The notes: generated from the letters alone by a model not told the origin. A stretch of 14,375 bases of DNA from Methylomarinum sp050304855 (GCA_050304855.1 JBNLEI010000235.1:1-14375); one strand, 5' to 3'. Positions 1 to 7,005 are shown, counted from the stretch's first letter. A program made the numbers and translations.

Positions 1-423
1 GGCGATGTTATCGTCAGCGTCGATAACCAAAAAACCCGGTCGACAGGTCAACTACGCAGCCAAATTGCAGTTCGATCAATCGGCGAAACGCTTTTATTAG
101 GCGTAATACGCGAAGGTAAAGAGCGTACGTTCAGCGTTAAACTTGAGAAAGCCAAAGCCGCGGCAGCCATCACTCAGCATAAAATGTTGGAAGGCGTTCA
201 ATTGGAGAACAATCCGAAAGGCGAAGGCGTGTTGATAACTCAAGTCGCTCCCAATTCGATTGCAGCCTACAGCGGTTTACGCCCCGGCGACGTGATCATG
301 GGCGCAAACCGGGTGCGCGTTTACAATCTGGAGAACTTGCAAAAGGCTTTAAGCCGCTCGGAGAACGAGTTGCTGTTGCATATCAACCGCAATGGAAGAT
401 ATTTTTATCTGATCATCCGATAA
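1..423 (+). CDS. Do-family serine endoprotease (DegP/DegQ-like), C-terminal part
   Basis: The frame is open from the first base of the window, so this is the 3' end of a gene whose protease domain lies to the left. The visible 140 residues carry two PDZ-type segments. The first is the end of PDZ1, with GDVIVSVD and a following strand pattern. The second is nearly complete (from about 190), with GVLITQVAPNSIAAYSGLRPGD and a terminal FYLIIR like the C-terminus of DegQ/DegP. In this family the periplasmic protease-chaperone cuts misfolded envelope proteins and the PDZ domains bind substrate C-termini and control oligomer assembly. The catalytic triad is outside the window, so DegP, DegQ and DegS-like cannot be fully separated. 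Two PDZ domains argue against DegS. A hairpin terminator follows within 20 bp. Confidence 0.9.
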   Translation, partial: GDVIVSVDNQKTRSTGQLRSQIAVRSIGETLLLGVIREGKERTFSVKLEKAKAAAAITQHKMLEGVQLENNPKGEGVLITQVAPNSIAAYSGLRPGDVIMGANRVRVYNLENLQKALSRSENELLLHINRNGRYFYLIIR

Positions 424-440
424 GCGTCGGTTAATTATTT

Positions 441-470
441 AACGCCCTCCTTTCGAGGGCGTTATTTATA
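441..470 (+). terminator. Rho-independent terminator of the Do protease gene
   Basis: Bases 441-449 (AACGCCCTC) pair perfectly with 455-463 (GAGGGCGTT) around a 5-base loop. A T-rich tail (ATTTAT) follows. It starts 17 bp after the stop codon. Confidence 0.8.
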
Positions 471-696
471 ATCTCCGGAAGCAAAACTCCGATATCCCGA
501 CATCACTCTGTTATTGGGACTTCTGACCTTTTAAGAATGCTGGATACTCGGCAGCGATTATCGGCTGATCAAGGATCTGGATAACCAGCGGCAACCCAAA
601 ATGAACTGAGCTGCTCATTGAAGATTGTCTGGCCCTAACGGCAAACTCTCGGTTACAGTAGAACGTCCCAAAATCTCAAACAATACGGTATCGCTT

Positions 697-1665
697 ATGG
701 CGCTGGATTTGGATAATTGGAATCAACATGCACTGGCAAACAAACTGCAAACCTTGATGTTACTGACAGTGATGGGTGGACTTCTACTATTGTTGGGTTT
801 TTTATTATGGGGCATCGAGGGTCTGATTATTTTGGCCGTAACCGCTACATTGCTACTGTTTTTAAGTCCCAGGTTTACCCCGCAACTGATTATGCGTTTA
901 TACGGCGCCTTTCCGTTATCCGATCGTCAAGCCCCTTTTCTTCATGCCGTCGCATATGAATTAAGCCGAAGAGCGGGATTGAACCACGTTCCGACGCTTT
1001 ATTATCTCCCTAGTAGTATCCTTAATGCCTTCTCGGTCGGACGTCCGGCCAATGCCAGTATTGCGGTCAGCGACGGCTTGCTACGCGTGTTGAGCAATGA
1101 CGAATTGGTCGGGGTATTCGCTCATGAAATCAGCCATGTCCGCAATAACGATATGGGCGTCATGGGACTTGCCGATATGTTTAGCCGCCTCACCAGCATA
1201 CTTTCACTATTCGGCCAACTATTGCTGTTATTGAACCTGCCACTGATTCTGCTTTCCGAAGTCAGCATCAACTGGTTTGCTATCGGTTTATTGATTTTGT
1301 CGCCTAATATATGCGCATTGGCTCAATTAGGCCTATCCCGTACCCGCGAATATGATGCTGACTTGAATGCGGTCAGGTTAACCGGCGATCCGGAGGGCTT
1401 GGCACGGGCTCTGGTAAAAATAGAAAATGCACAAAGTAACTGGTTCGAGCGTTTGTTTTTTCCTGGTAGAAAAATCCCCGAACCCTCTCTGTTGCGTACT
1501 CATCCGCCAACCCAGGAAAGGGTCCGGCGCCTAATGGAACTAAAAGTACCAGACAACTTTTCCCCTTTGCAGCAAGCTTTCGAGCAATTGTTTCCTGGCG
1601 GTGATCTACAAATCCGAAAGGTCAAACGTCCTCCGCGTTGGCACATTGGCGGTTTGTGGCATTAA
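697..1665 (+). CDS. HtpX-like M48 family membrane zinc metalloprotease
   Basis: Predicted integral-membrane zinc endopeptidase of the M48 family. From the ATG at 697 it is 322 residues long. It has two hydrophobic segments near the N-terminus (about 19-38 and 42-56), then the zinc motif HEISH at 143-147 followed by RNND, a hydrophobic stretch (about 165-205), and SRTREYDAD, whose Glu is the expected third zinc ligand. The conserved RTHPPTQERVRRL lies near the C-terminus. HtpX-type proteases work with FtsH and Do proteases in inner-membrane protein quality control. The Do protease gene just upstream fits that theme, although a terminator separates them. The frame extends upstream to a TTG at 625. 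I prefer 697 because the family's MALDLDNWNQ start fits there and the 24 extra residues are low in family character. Neither start has a strong ribosome-binding site. Confidence 0.88.
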   Translation: MALDLDNWNQHALANKLQTLMLLTVMGGLLLLLGFLLWGIEGLIILAVTATLLLFLSPRFTPQLIMRLYGAFPLSDRQAPFLHAVAYELSRRAGLNHVPTLYYLPSSILNAFSVGRPANASIAVSDGLLRVLSNDELVGVFAHEISHVRNNDMGVMGLADMFSRLTSILSLFGQLLLLLNLPLILLSEVSINWFAIGLLILSPNICALAQLGLSRTREYDADLNAVRLTGDPEGLARALVKIENAQSNWFERLFFPGRKIPEPSLLRTHPPTQERVRRLMELKVPDNFSPLQQAFEQLFPGGDLQIRKVKRPPRWHIGGLWH

Positions 1666-1777
1666 TCATTCACCGTCTCTCGTCCCTATTACCGACCGGT
1701 CCCCATCAGCAAAGTCAGCGTGGAATAAAGATCAACGATTAACAAAGCCCGACGTCTTTCCATTTACGACTCCTATA

Positions 1778-1837
1778 GCGACAATTTGTCGCGCGACACT
1801 ATGCCACATTTTCACCACGATTAAAGCTGACTAAACT
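1778..1837 (+). promoter_or_regulatory. Promoter and tandem activator sites of small RNA A
   Basis: Two 15-bp sites lie end to end: GCGACAATTTGTCGC (1778-1792, a near-perfect palindrome) and GCGACACTATGCCAC (1793-1807). One base later comes a -35-like TTTTCA (1809-1814), a 17-bp spacer and a -10-like TAAACT (1832-1837). The predicted start is A1844 or A1845, which puts the site centres near -60 and -45, normal activator positions. The same arrangement at the same spacing occurs in units B and C. In unit A the junction also forms the perfect 12-bp palindrome TGTCGCGCGACA. The weak -35 fits dependence on an activator. The regulator is inferred, not known. Confidence 0.65.
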
Positions 1838-1844
1838 AAGCACA

Positions 1845-1927
1845 ACTCTTAAATGCGCTCCCAACCTCCTGGGATAAAGAGTTTTCAAATACCCTTCTAT
1901 TAATGCGGCCCAGGCCGCATTTTTTTT
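1845..1927 (+). ncRNA. Candidate small RNA A (about 83 nt), sibling family
   Basis: Predicted untranslated RNA starting 7-8 bases after the -10. The 5' end goes straight into a stem: AACTCTT (1844-1850) with AAGAGTT (1877-1883). An inner stem TCCCA (1859-1863) with TGGGA (1870-1874) closes a six-base loop, ACCTCC, which is complementary to a perfect Shine-Dalgarno GGAGGT. A pyrimidine-rich linker containing ACCCTTCTATTA follows (1889-1901), then a GC hairpin and T run. Units B and C have the same architecture with different but compensated stems. A role as a trans-acting riboregulator masking ribosome-binding sites is inference. I do not recognise a named family. Confidence 0.65.
1903..1927 (+). 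terminator. Intrinsic terminator of small RNA A
   Basis: ATGCGGC (1903-1909) pairs with GCCGCAT (1914-1920) around a four-base loop. Seven further T residues follow the stem. It has the strong form of a factor-independent terminator and no protein gene upstream that would need it. Confidence 0.85.
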
Positions 1928-2205
1928 GTTCGCCATAACTTTACAAAAAGGCGCACCATTTTCGGAAAATATAAGCCCTCGGACTTCCGGCAAATCCATT
2001 ATCGATATGAAAAAAACGGCATCCTTTGCGGTCGAATATTTGCGTTTAAAAAATAACCCGCAATTGAAATTAAGATCGGTCTGAAAATCACAGCGGAGAT
2101 TAATGCGCGGTTTGACTAGAACTATGTTATATCGCGCAGAAAATCAAAGAAATTCGCCTATTTTTGTACAAAAACTGAAGGCAAACTAAATTTATCAGCA
2201 TGTAA

Positions 2206-2278
2206 TATGCCAACTAAAGCGGCATATTGCCGCGCGACACTATGCCGCATTTTCATTACCCTACGCTGTTATTATATT
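2206..2278 (+). promoter_or_regulatory. Promoter and tandem activator sites of small RNA B
   Basis: GCGGCATATTGCCGC (2219-2233) abuts GCGACACTATGCCGC (2234-2248). They are followed by a -35-like TTTTCA (2250-2255), a 17-bp spacer and a -10-like TATATT (2273-2278, five of six consensus bases). Upstream, TATGCC (2206-2211) forms a further inverted repeat with GGCATA (2221-2226) across 9 bases; it is shared with unit C but absent from A. Relative to unit A, the first palindrome differs by paired changes (GCGAC/GTCGC against GCGGC/GCCGC), so the symmetry itself is conserved. Confidence 0.65.
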
Positions 2279-2285
2279 GTTATCC

Positions 2286-2366
2286 ACTCAAAGCAGTTCT
2301 CCTTCCCTGGAGACATTGAGTTATCTATCCTTCCTTCTTATATGCGGCCTCCCGGCCGCTTTTTTT
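2286..2366 (+). ncRNA. Candidate small RNA B (about 81 nt), sibling family
   Basis: Predicted start at A2286, 8 bases after the -10. The outer stem is ACTCAA (2286-2291) with TTGAGT (2316-2321). The inner stem TCTCC (2298-2302) with GGAGA (2309-2313) closes the six-base loop TTCCCT. The linker 2322-2343 is almost all pyrimidine and A (TATCTATCCTTCCTTCTTAT), and the terminator follows. The stems differ in sequence from those of RNAs A and C at matched positions, which supports selection on structure. A short open frame overlapping this unit (2277-2459) runs through the terminator and is not considered a gene. Confidence 0.65.
2344..2366 (+). terminator. Intrinsic terminator of small RNA B
   Basis: GCGGCC (2344-2349) pairs with GGCCGC (2354-2359) around the loop TCCC and is followed by seven T residues (2360-2366). 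Confidence 0.85.
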
Positions 2367-2662
2367 GATGACTACTGCATACCTAAATTCGTACCGGTAA
2401 TGTATAAACTGCAAACATCAACGTATTATTTTCGCCAATCGGATCATTTTATAATCTGAAGATAAGTTTGAATTTCAATGCTCAATCGTTACAATAATCA
2501 GTTAACTCACGCCCTATGTTGATTATCAGACCTGTTAACCAACCGACTTTGTTGGCAATGTCCGGATTATTTTTTGAGAAATGGATTTAAGTTCTCGATC
2601 GCATCCGGCATAGTCCGCCGAGCTGTTCCGTTCGACGCGACCCTATATCGCTCCTGAAAATT

Positions 2663-2842
2663 ATGAAAAAACATACCCCTCAACATTGCGCTTTATGCAG
2701 CCTGCCGGTTGAATTAAATGCTTTCACCGTGTTGACTAAGGACAACAAGCTCTTGTATTTCTGCTGCGAGGGTTGTAAAAATATCTATCAACTACTTTAT
2801 GCCGATGAATTGAACTCGGCCCCGAAAACCGACAAGCCATAA
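2663..2842 (+). CDS. Small stand-alone cysteine-rich metal-binding domain protein
   Basis: A 59-residue protein. HCALCSLPV (residues 8-16) and FCCEGCKNIYQLL (33-45) give the C-x2-C ... CC-x2-C spacing seen in the N-terminal metal-binding segment of heavy-metal P-type ATPases of the CcoI/FixI kind (the putative metal-binding domain of cation-transport ATPases). Here the domain stands alone, with no ATPase behind it and only a lysine-rich tail. It is probably cytoplasmic and may bind copper or zinc as a chaperone or sensor; that is inference from the domain only. The next gene starts 35 bp downstream on the same strand, and both probably form one unit. No strong ribosome-binding site precedes the ATG. 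The pair sits between small RNA units B and C. Confidence 0.75.
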   Translation: MKKHTPQHCALCSLPVELNAFTVLTKDNKLLYFCCEGCKNIYQLLYADELNSAPKTDKP

Positions 2843-2877
2843 TCGTCAGTTTCTTTTACTGTAAACAGGAAAATATC

Positions 2878-3075
2878 ATGAGCTCACATAGCAATCACGG
2901 TGCAATTGCAGCCAAAGCCGGAACCGCCGCGGCAAGCGCCGGGCTAGGCAAAAAAATTCTGCATACTGCCATCAAACACCCGCTGATTTTATTTGGTCTC
3001 GGAATTGCCGCCGGGGTTGCTTTGTACCGATATCAGCAACAGAACGATGATCCCGAATCGTGCTGTAAAGAATGA
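2878..3075 (+). CDS. Small single-span membrane protein of unknown function
   Basis: A 65-residue protein preceded by a good ribosome-binding site (AGGA about 8 bases before the ATG). Residues 1-25 are polar and Ala/Gly-rich with two early histidines. One hydrophobic segment lies at about 34-50 (HPLILFGLGIAAGVALY), followed by a polar tail ending in CCKE. The vicinal cysteines at the C-terminus and the metal-binding protein encoded just upstream suggest a shared metal or redox role, which is inference. I do not recognise the family. By the positive-inside rule the residues before the span (KK, K) suggest N-terminus in the cytoplasm, but this is weak. Confidence 0.7.
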   Translation: MSSHSNHGAIAAKAGTAAASAGLGKKILHTAIKHPLILFGLGIAAGVALYRYQQQNDDPESCCKE

Positions 3076-3100
3076 TTACTGAGCCAACTCCTACGGCAAA

Positions 3101-3132
3101 CCGGTGAGCCGATAGACAATCGGCGACACCGG
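3101..3132. repeat. Two-tier hairpin after the small membrane protein gene
   Basis: CCGGTG (3101-3106) pairs with CACCGG (3127-3132), and inside it CCGAT (3109-3113) pairs with ATCGG (3119-3123) around a five-base loop. There is no T run, so it is not a standard terminator. It may stabilise the 3' end of the small-gene transcript or slow polymerase. Confidence 0.5.
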
Positions 3133-3198
3133 TCCGACGATTCTGTTGATGGTCGCAATTTGCGCCTTATTTTCCGTGCTTGCAACTATGGCTCAGAC

Positions 3199-3224
3199 AA
3201 AAAAATGCGGCCGAGAGACCGCAT
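3199..3224 (-). terminator. Intrinsic terminator of small RNA C
   Basis: On the minus strand ATGCGG (3224-3219) pairs with CCGCAT (3210-3205) around an eight-base loop and is followed by a run of T residues (3205-3199). Confidence 0.8.
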
Positions 3225-3279
3225 TAATAGGAAGGGGTTTAACTCATGTTTCCCTTTAACAGGGTACGCATACAAGAGT
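3199..3279 (-). ncRNA. Candidate small RNA C (about 81 nt), sibling family
   Basis: On the minus strand the predicted start is A3279, 8 bases after the -10. The outer stem ACTC (3279-3276) pairs with GAGT, and it extends to TTGACTC with GAGTTAA (one G-T pair) if the transcript starts slightly earlier. The inner stem CCCT with AGGG closes a five-base loop. The linker then shows CCCCTTCCTATTA, closely matching the linkers of RNAs A and B, followed by the terminator. Its loop (GTTAA) is not C-rich, unlike A and B, so the linker is the best candidate for a shared seed. The unit points away from the GGDEF-EAL gene and towards the small membrane protein gene. Confidence 0.62.
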
Positions 3280-3286
3280 CAAGTTC

Positions 3287-3359
3287 AGTCTAATCGGGAT
3301 TAGCTAAAATAGAAATGTGGCATAGTGTCGCGCGGCAATATGCCGCTAAAACTGGCATA
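3287..3359 (-). promoter_or_regulatory. Promoter and tandem activator sites of small RNA C
   Basis: Read on the minus strand: GCGGCATATTGCCGC (3346-3332) abuts GCGACACTATGCCAC (3331-3317). A -35-like TTTCTA (3315-3310), a 17-bp spacer and a -10-like TAGACT (3292-3287) follow. An outer TATGCC (3359-3354) pairs with GGCATA (3344-3339) across 9 bases, as in unit B. Over the 34 bases from AGCGGC to CATT, units B and C differ at a single position, much closer than their transcribed parts. Confidence 0.62.
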
Positions 3360-3765
3360 TTTATTGACTCAAAAATGAGTTTGTTACTTAAATTCGGCCT
3401 GATTTTAATGATCTACGGCATTTGCCAGACTCGTCCCTGTCAATTAACTGAAATTTGGCTATTTCACGCACTTTCTCGGGCATCCTCAACTCGTTGGCCT
3501 TTTCAGCTTGTTTTTGCGGTTATTTCAACAATTTTGGTAATCATTTGGTCAATTCGGCATCGCCCGGTTACTGAGAGTACTCCTTTCGGATATTCGACTC
3601 GATTGGAAAGCGTAAACTTTCCCTATTGCTAACAATCTAACTTAATACTTTAACGGTGCGAATTAGCGCTTTTACTCCATCTATAACGGACAGCCTAAAT
3701 ATCCAAGTTATTTTTTGTTCTATACTTTAGCTCTTTGCGAGCTTAGTTTACCCCGCTTCGGTTTT

Positions 3766-6700
3766 ATGAATGAAAAAACTCCTGAATTCTTAACCGCAAT
3801 TCTTTCATCTAAGCATAACGGTATTCAGGACTATTTTTTTGCATTCCTGCTGGCAGTGGTCGCCCTTACGGTAGACCAGGCTATCGGAACCGAAAGTACG
3901 GAGTTACACTATCTCATTTTTTTTCCAGCGGTTACCCTTTCCGCTATCGGTTTGAGCCTCGGTCCAGCCTTATTTACCGTTGCTCTCAGCCTGTTTGCTT
4001 CCTCTTTTACACGTCTTTTTCCTTATTTCTCATTTGCCAACGCGTTCAACGAATGGCAGTCGCATCTAATTTTCTTAGTAGCCAGTCTGGTTGTTTGCTT
4101 CAGTGTTGAAGCAATGGACCGATACCGCGCTCGCGGTCAACGACAAACTGCAGAGTCCCTGAAAACAGACAACCAGTTTCAATTGCAACTTAACATCAAA
4201 CCGGTTCAACAGATTTTTAATAATTCATTCTCGTACGTTGCATTGTTGGATGACGATGCGATGATTCGAGAAGTCAACGGCTCTGCCCTACAACATAGCC
4301 GTCTCCAAAGGAAACACCTTATAGGTAAACACTTTTGTTCGATTCCCTGGTGGTCCTATGATCCGAGTGCCGAAACGGAGCTAAACCACGCTATCGAGGC
4401 GATCAAGCAAGGTCGGCTGCACCGTAGCAATTTGACCGTTACAATGGGAGAGGGGCGAACTCCGATCGATTTTCAAATTTCTCGAGTCGTCAATGAAAAC
4501 AATCAATTAATCGGCATTTTAGCAACCGGGATAGATATTTCCTTCTACCGACAAACTGAAACTCTATTAAAACGCCATCATATAGTCGTCAACACCGCTC
4601 ACGACGGATTCTGGATGAACGATATGGAAGGCAATCTGCTTGAAGCCAATCAAGCCTATGCCGAGATATCGGGCTACTCAATCGACGAACTTAAGCGGAT
4701 GCACATCAGCCAATTGGAGGCAAATGAACATAAAGAGCAAATTCGGGCTCATATCGAAAAAATCATCAATCAGGGTTACGACCAATTTGAAACCCGCCAT
4801 AAACATAAACAGGGACACTTAATTGACCTGGAAATTTCAGTCAACTATATGACCGAAACCCAACAATTTTTCGCTTTTATCCGGGATATTAGCGAACGCA
4901 AGCAAACCGAAGAAAAATTACGTCGCGCCAAACAGTTGATGGATTCGATCGTCGACAACATCCCGGCAATGGTATTTTTGAAACGTGCCGATGATTTAAG
5001 ATTCGAGCTCATCAATCGCACCGGCGCAGAATTGCTGGGTTCTTCCGCGGACGATTTAATCGGAAAAAACGATTATGACTTTTTTCCCCGTGAACAGGCT
5101 GACGCCTTGACCTCGAGAGACCGCCAAGTTTTCGCTTCTAGCGGTATTGAAGAAATTCCTGAAGAAGTCATCAAAACAACCAATGGGGAAAACCGTTACC
5201 TATATACCCGCAAAGTCGCTTTACGGGACTCTGCGGGGCAGCCAGAATACTTGCTTGGCGTTTCATTGGATATCACTGAGCGGAAAAAAGCGGAAGAAGA
5301 ACTTCGCATCGCTGCCGCGACGTTTGAAACCCATGAAGCTATCATGGTCACCGATGTCGAAGGCAATATTATAAGGGTCAACCAGGCTTTCGAGAGAATC
5401 ACCGGCTTCAGCTCTCAAGAAGTGGTTGGCAAAAATCCGCGCATTCTCAGCTCTGGCCGCCATGACAAGGAATTCTATGCGCGAATGTGGCAACAAATCC
5501 TAACGGAAGGTAATTGGGAAGGGGAAATTTGGGACCGGAGAAAAAACGGCGAGATCTATCCCAAGTGGCTAAAAATTACCGCATTGACTAACGACCAGGG
5601 AGAAACCAGCGAGTTTATCGGCATTTTCAGTGATATCACCGATCGCAAACAGGCGGAAGATGAAATCCGTAATCTGGCGTTTTACGATCCGCTGACCCAA
5701 TTACCTAACCGACGCCTGCTACTCGAACGTTTTAATTTGGCGTTATCCGCATCGGAACGCACCGGCCTATGCGGAGCAATCCTGTTTCTCGACATGGACA
5801 AATTCAAAACATTGAATGATACGCTTGGCCATAACTACGGCGATTTAATGCTGTCCGAAGTTGCCAAGCGCATTAAATCCAATACACGGGAAATCGATAC
5901 TGTCGCCAGACTAGGCGGGGACGAGTTTGTCGTGCTAATAGAGGAAATCGGAAAATCCAACGCAAGTAAAGAAGCCTCGCGAAGAGCTGCCATTATCGCC
6001 GAAAAAATCCGGGGAGCATTGGCATCGCCTTATTTGATCAAAGGACATGAACACCACAGCTCGCCAAGTATCGGCGTATGCTTGTTCAGCGGTCATTCCA
6101 AATCGGTGGACGAATTGCTTAAACATGCCGACCTGGCTATGTATCAAGCCAAAAACTCGGGCCGCAATGCTGTGCGCTTTTTTGATCCCGTTTTGCAACA
6201 GAGCGTGGAAACACGGGCCAAACTGGAAGCGGATTTACATTATGGTTTGAGCGATCAACAATTTAGAATTTATTATCAGATCCAGGTAAACAACCATAAT
6301 TTTCCAATCGGCGCCGAAGCGTTAATACGCTGGCAACACCCAGACCGTGGCTTAGTTTCGCCAGGCGAATTTATCCCGGTCGCGGAAGAGAGCACGCTTA
6401 TTCTGGAAATTGGCGATTGGGTACTCGAGCAAGCTTGCATTCAATTGATGAAGTGGAGCGGTAACGAATTGACAAACCACCTGCATCTGGCCGTCAACGT
6501 CAGCGCCCATCAGTTCAGGCGACACGATTTCGTGGAATCCGTTGCCGCCAAGATCGAAAACTATCAAATCAATGCTTCGCTGTTGAAATTGGAATTGACC
6601 GAAAGCGTCGTTTTAAACGACATGAAAGAAGTAATCAACAAAATGTATGCGCTAAGAGAGCTTGGCATCAAACTATCTTTGGACGATTTCGGCACCGGCT

Positions 6701-7005
6701 ACTCTTCACTTTCCTATTTAAAAAAGCTACCTCTCACCCAACTCAAAATCGATCAAAGCTTTGTTCGAGATATCACTTCGGATCCTAATGATGCCATCAT
6801 GGTACGAACGATTATCGATCTGGCGAAGAATTTCGGTCTGAACGTAATTGCCGAAGGAGTGGAGACGGAAGAGCATCTCGCTTTCCTCAAAAAGAACGGC
6901 TGCGTAGCGTATCAAGGATATTTCTTCAGCAAACCGGTTCCGATCGACGAGTTCGAAAAACAACTGAACAATTTCGGCCTCAATGCCGTTCACTCACACC
7001 GATAA
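3766..7005 (+). CDS. Membrane-anchored PAS-GGDEF-EAL cyclic-di-GMP turnover protein
   Basis: A 1079-residue sensor from ATG 3766. The frame runs upstream to a TTG at 3715, but the 17 extra residues lack a ribosome-binding site. Residues 20-120 hold four hydrophobic segments like the DUF4118-type membrane sensor of KdpD. Four PAS regions follow (about 145-260, 265-380, 390-505, 515-630), three of them ending in DISERK/DITERK/DITDRK linkers. The GGDEF domain (about 635-805) keeps RLGGDEF (715-721) and an inhibitory RxxD site five residues before it (R708, D711). The EAL domain (820-1070) keeps EAL (851-853), NVS, ELTES, DDFGTGYSS, KIDQSF and EGVET. Both cyclase and phosphodiesterase sites therefore look intact, so it may make or degrade c-di-GMP depending on the PAS signal. 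The ligand is not readable from sequence. Confidence 0.93.
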   Translation: MNEKTPEFLTAILSSKHNGIQDYFFAFLLAVVALTVDQAIGTESTELHYLIFFPAVTLSAIGLSLGPALFTVALSLFASSFTRLFPYFSFANAFNEWQSHLIFLVASLVVCFSVEAMDRYRARGQRQTAESLKTDNQFQLQLNIKPVQQIFNNSFSYVALLDDDAMIREVNGSALQHSRLQRKHLIGKHFCSIPWWSYDPSAETELNHAIEAIKQGRLHRSNLTVTMGEGRTPIDFQISRVVNENNQLIGILATGIDISFYRQTETLLKRHHIVVNTAHDGFWMNDMEGNLLEANQAYAEISGYSIDELKRMHISQLEANEHKEQIRAHIEKIINQGYDQFETRHKHKQGHLIDLEISVNYMTETQQFFAFIRDISERKQTEEKLRRAKQLMDSIVDNIPAMVFLKRADDLRFELINRTGAELLGSSADDLIGKNDYDFFPREQADALTSRDRQVFASSGIEEIPEEVIKTTNGENRYLYTRKVALRDSAGQPEYLLGVSLDITERKKAEEELRIAAATFETHEAIMVTDVEGNIIRVNQAFERITGFSSQEVVGKNPRILSSGRHDKEFYARMWQQILTEGNWEGEIWDRRKNGEIYPKWLKITALTNDQGETSEFIGIFSDITDRKQAEDEIRNLAFYDPLTQLPNRRLLLERFNLALSASERTGLCGAILFLDMDKFKTLNDTLGHNYGDLMLSEVAKRIKSNTREIDTVARLGGDEFVVLIEEIGKSNASKEASRRAAIIAEKIRGALASPYLIKGHEHHSSPSIGVCLFSGHSKSVDELLKHADLAMYQAKNSGRNAVRFFDPVLQQSVETRAKLEADLHYGLSDQQFRIYYQIQVNNHNFPIGAEALIRWQHPDRGLVSPGEFIPVAEESTLILEIGDWVLEQACIQLMKWSGNELTNHLHLAVNVSAHQFRRHDFVESVAAKIENYQINASLLKLELTESVVLNDMKEVINKMYALRELGIKLSLDDFGTGYSSLSYLKKLPLTQLKIDQSFVRDITSDPNDAIMVRTIIDLAKNFGLNVIAEGVETEEHLAFLKKNGCVAYQGYFFSKPVPIDEFEKQLNNFGLNAVHSHR

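Larger units (their letters stand above)
1666..2662. other. Gene-poor stretch holding two small-RNA units
   Basis: No convincing protein gene is seen here. The stretch contains repeat unit A (about 1778-1927) and unit B (2206-2366), annotated separately. Positions 1666-1770 and 1928-2205 show no recognisable feature beyond AT-rich sequence. Between 2367 and 2662 there is one inverted repeat, ATAATCA (2494-2500) with TGATTAT (2520-2526), 19 bases apart. It could be an operator for the small genes starting at 2663, but nothing else supports that. Confidence 0.6.
3076..3765. other. Gene-poor stretch with a hairpin and small-RNA unit C
   Basis: Besides small RNA unit C (3199-3359, minus strand), the stretch holds a two-tier hairpin at 3101-3132. 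From 3360 to 3765 the sequence is T-rich. It contains an open frame encoding two hydrophobic segments (from ATG 3375 to 3632, 85 residues), but without a ribosome-binding site or recognisable family. I do not call it a gene. No clear promoter for the large gene at 3766 was found. Confidence 0.5.

Noticed and set aside
625..696. TTG-initiated extension of the M48 protease
   Set aside because: The ATG at 697 fits the family start better, and the extra 24 residues lack conserved features or a clear ribosome-binding site.
1799..1999. A 66-residue minus-strand open frame over small RNA A
   Set aside because: It lies antisense to the repeat unit and is explained by it; no ribosome-binding site or recognisable domain.
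2007..2084. A 25-codon frame starting MKKTASFAVEY
   Set aside because: Too short, no ribosome-binding site, no context.
2277..2459. A 60-residue open frame over small RNA B
   Set aside because: It begins inside the -10, runs through the terminator and T run, has no ribosome-binding site and no family character.
1778..3359. The repeated units as a MITE, integron attC or REP element
   Set aside because: There are no terminal inverted repeats or target duplications. The interiors diverge while promoter-terminator geometry stays fixed, which fits RNA genes better. No attC core sites were seen.
3315..3632. A 105-residue open frame (or 85 residues from 3375) with two hydrophobic segments
   Set aside because: Its start lies in the control region of unit C, no ribosome-binding site is seen, and T-rich DNA readily yields hydrophobic frames. 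It could be revisited if homologues exist.
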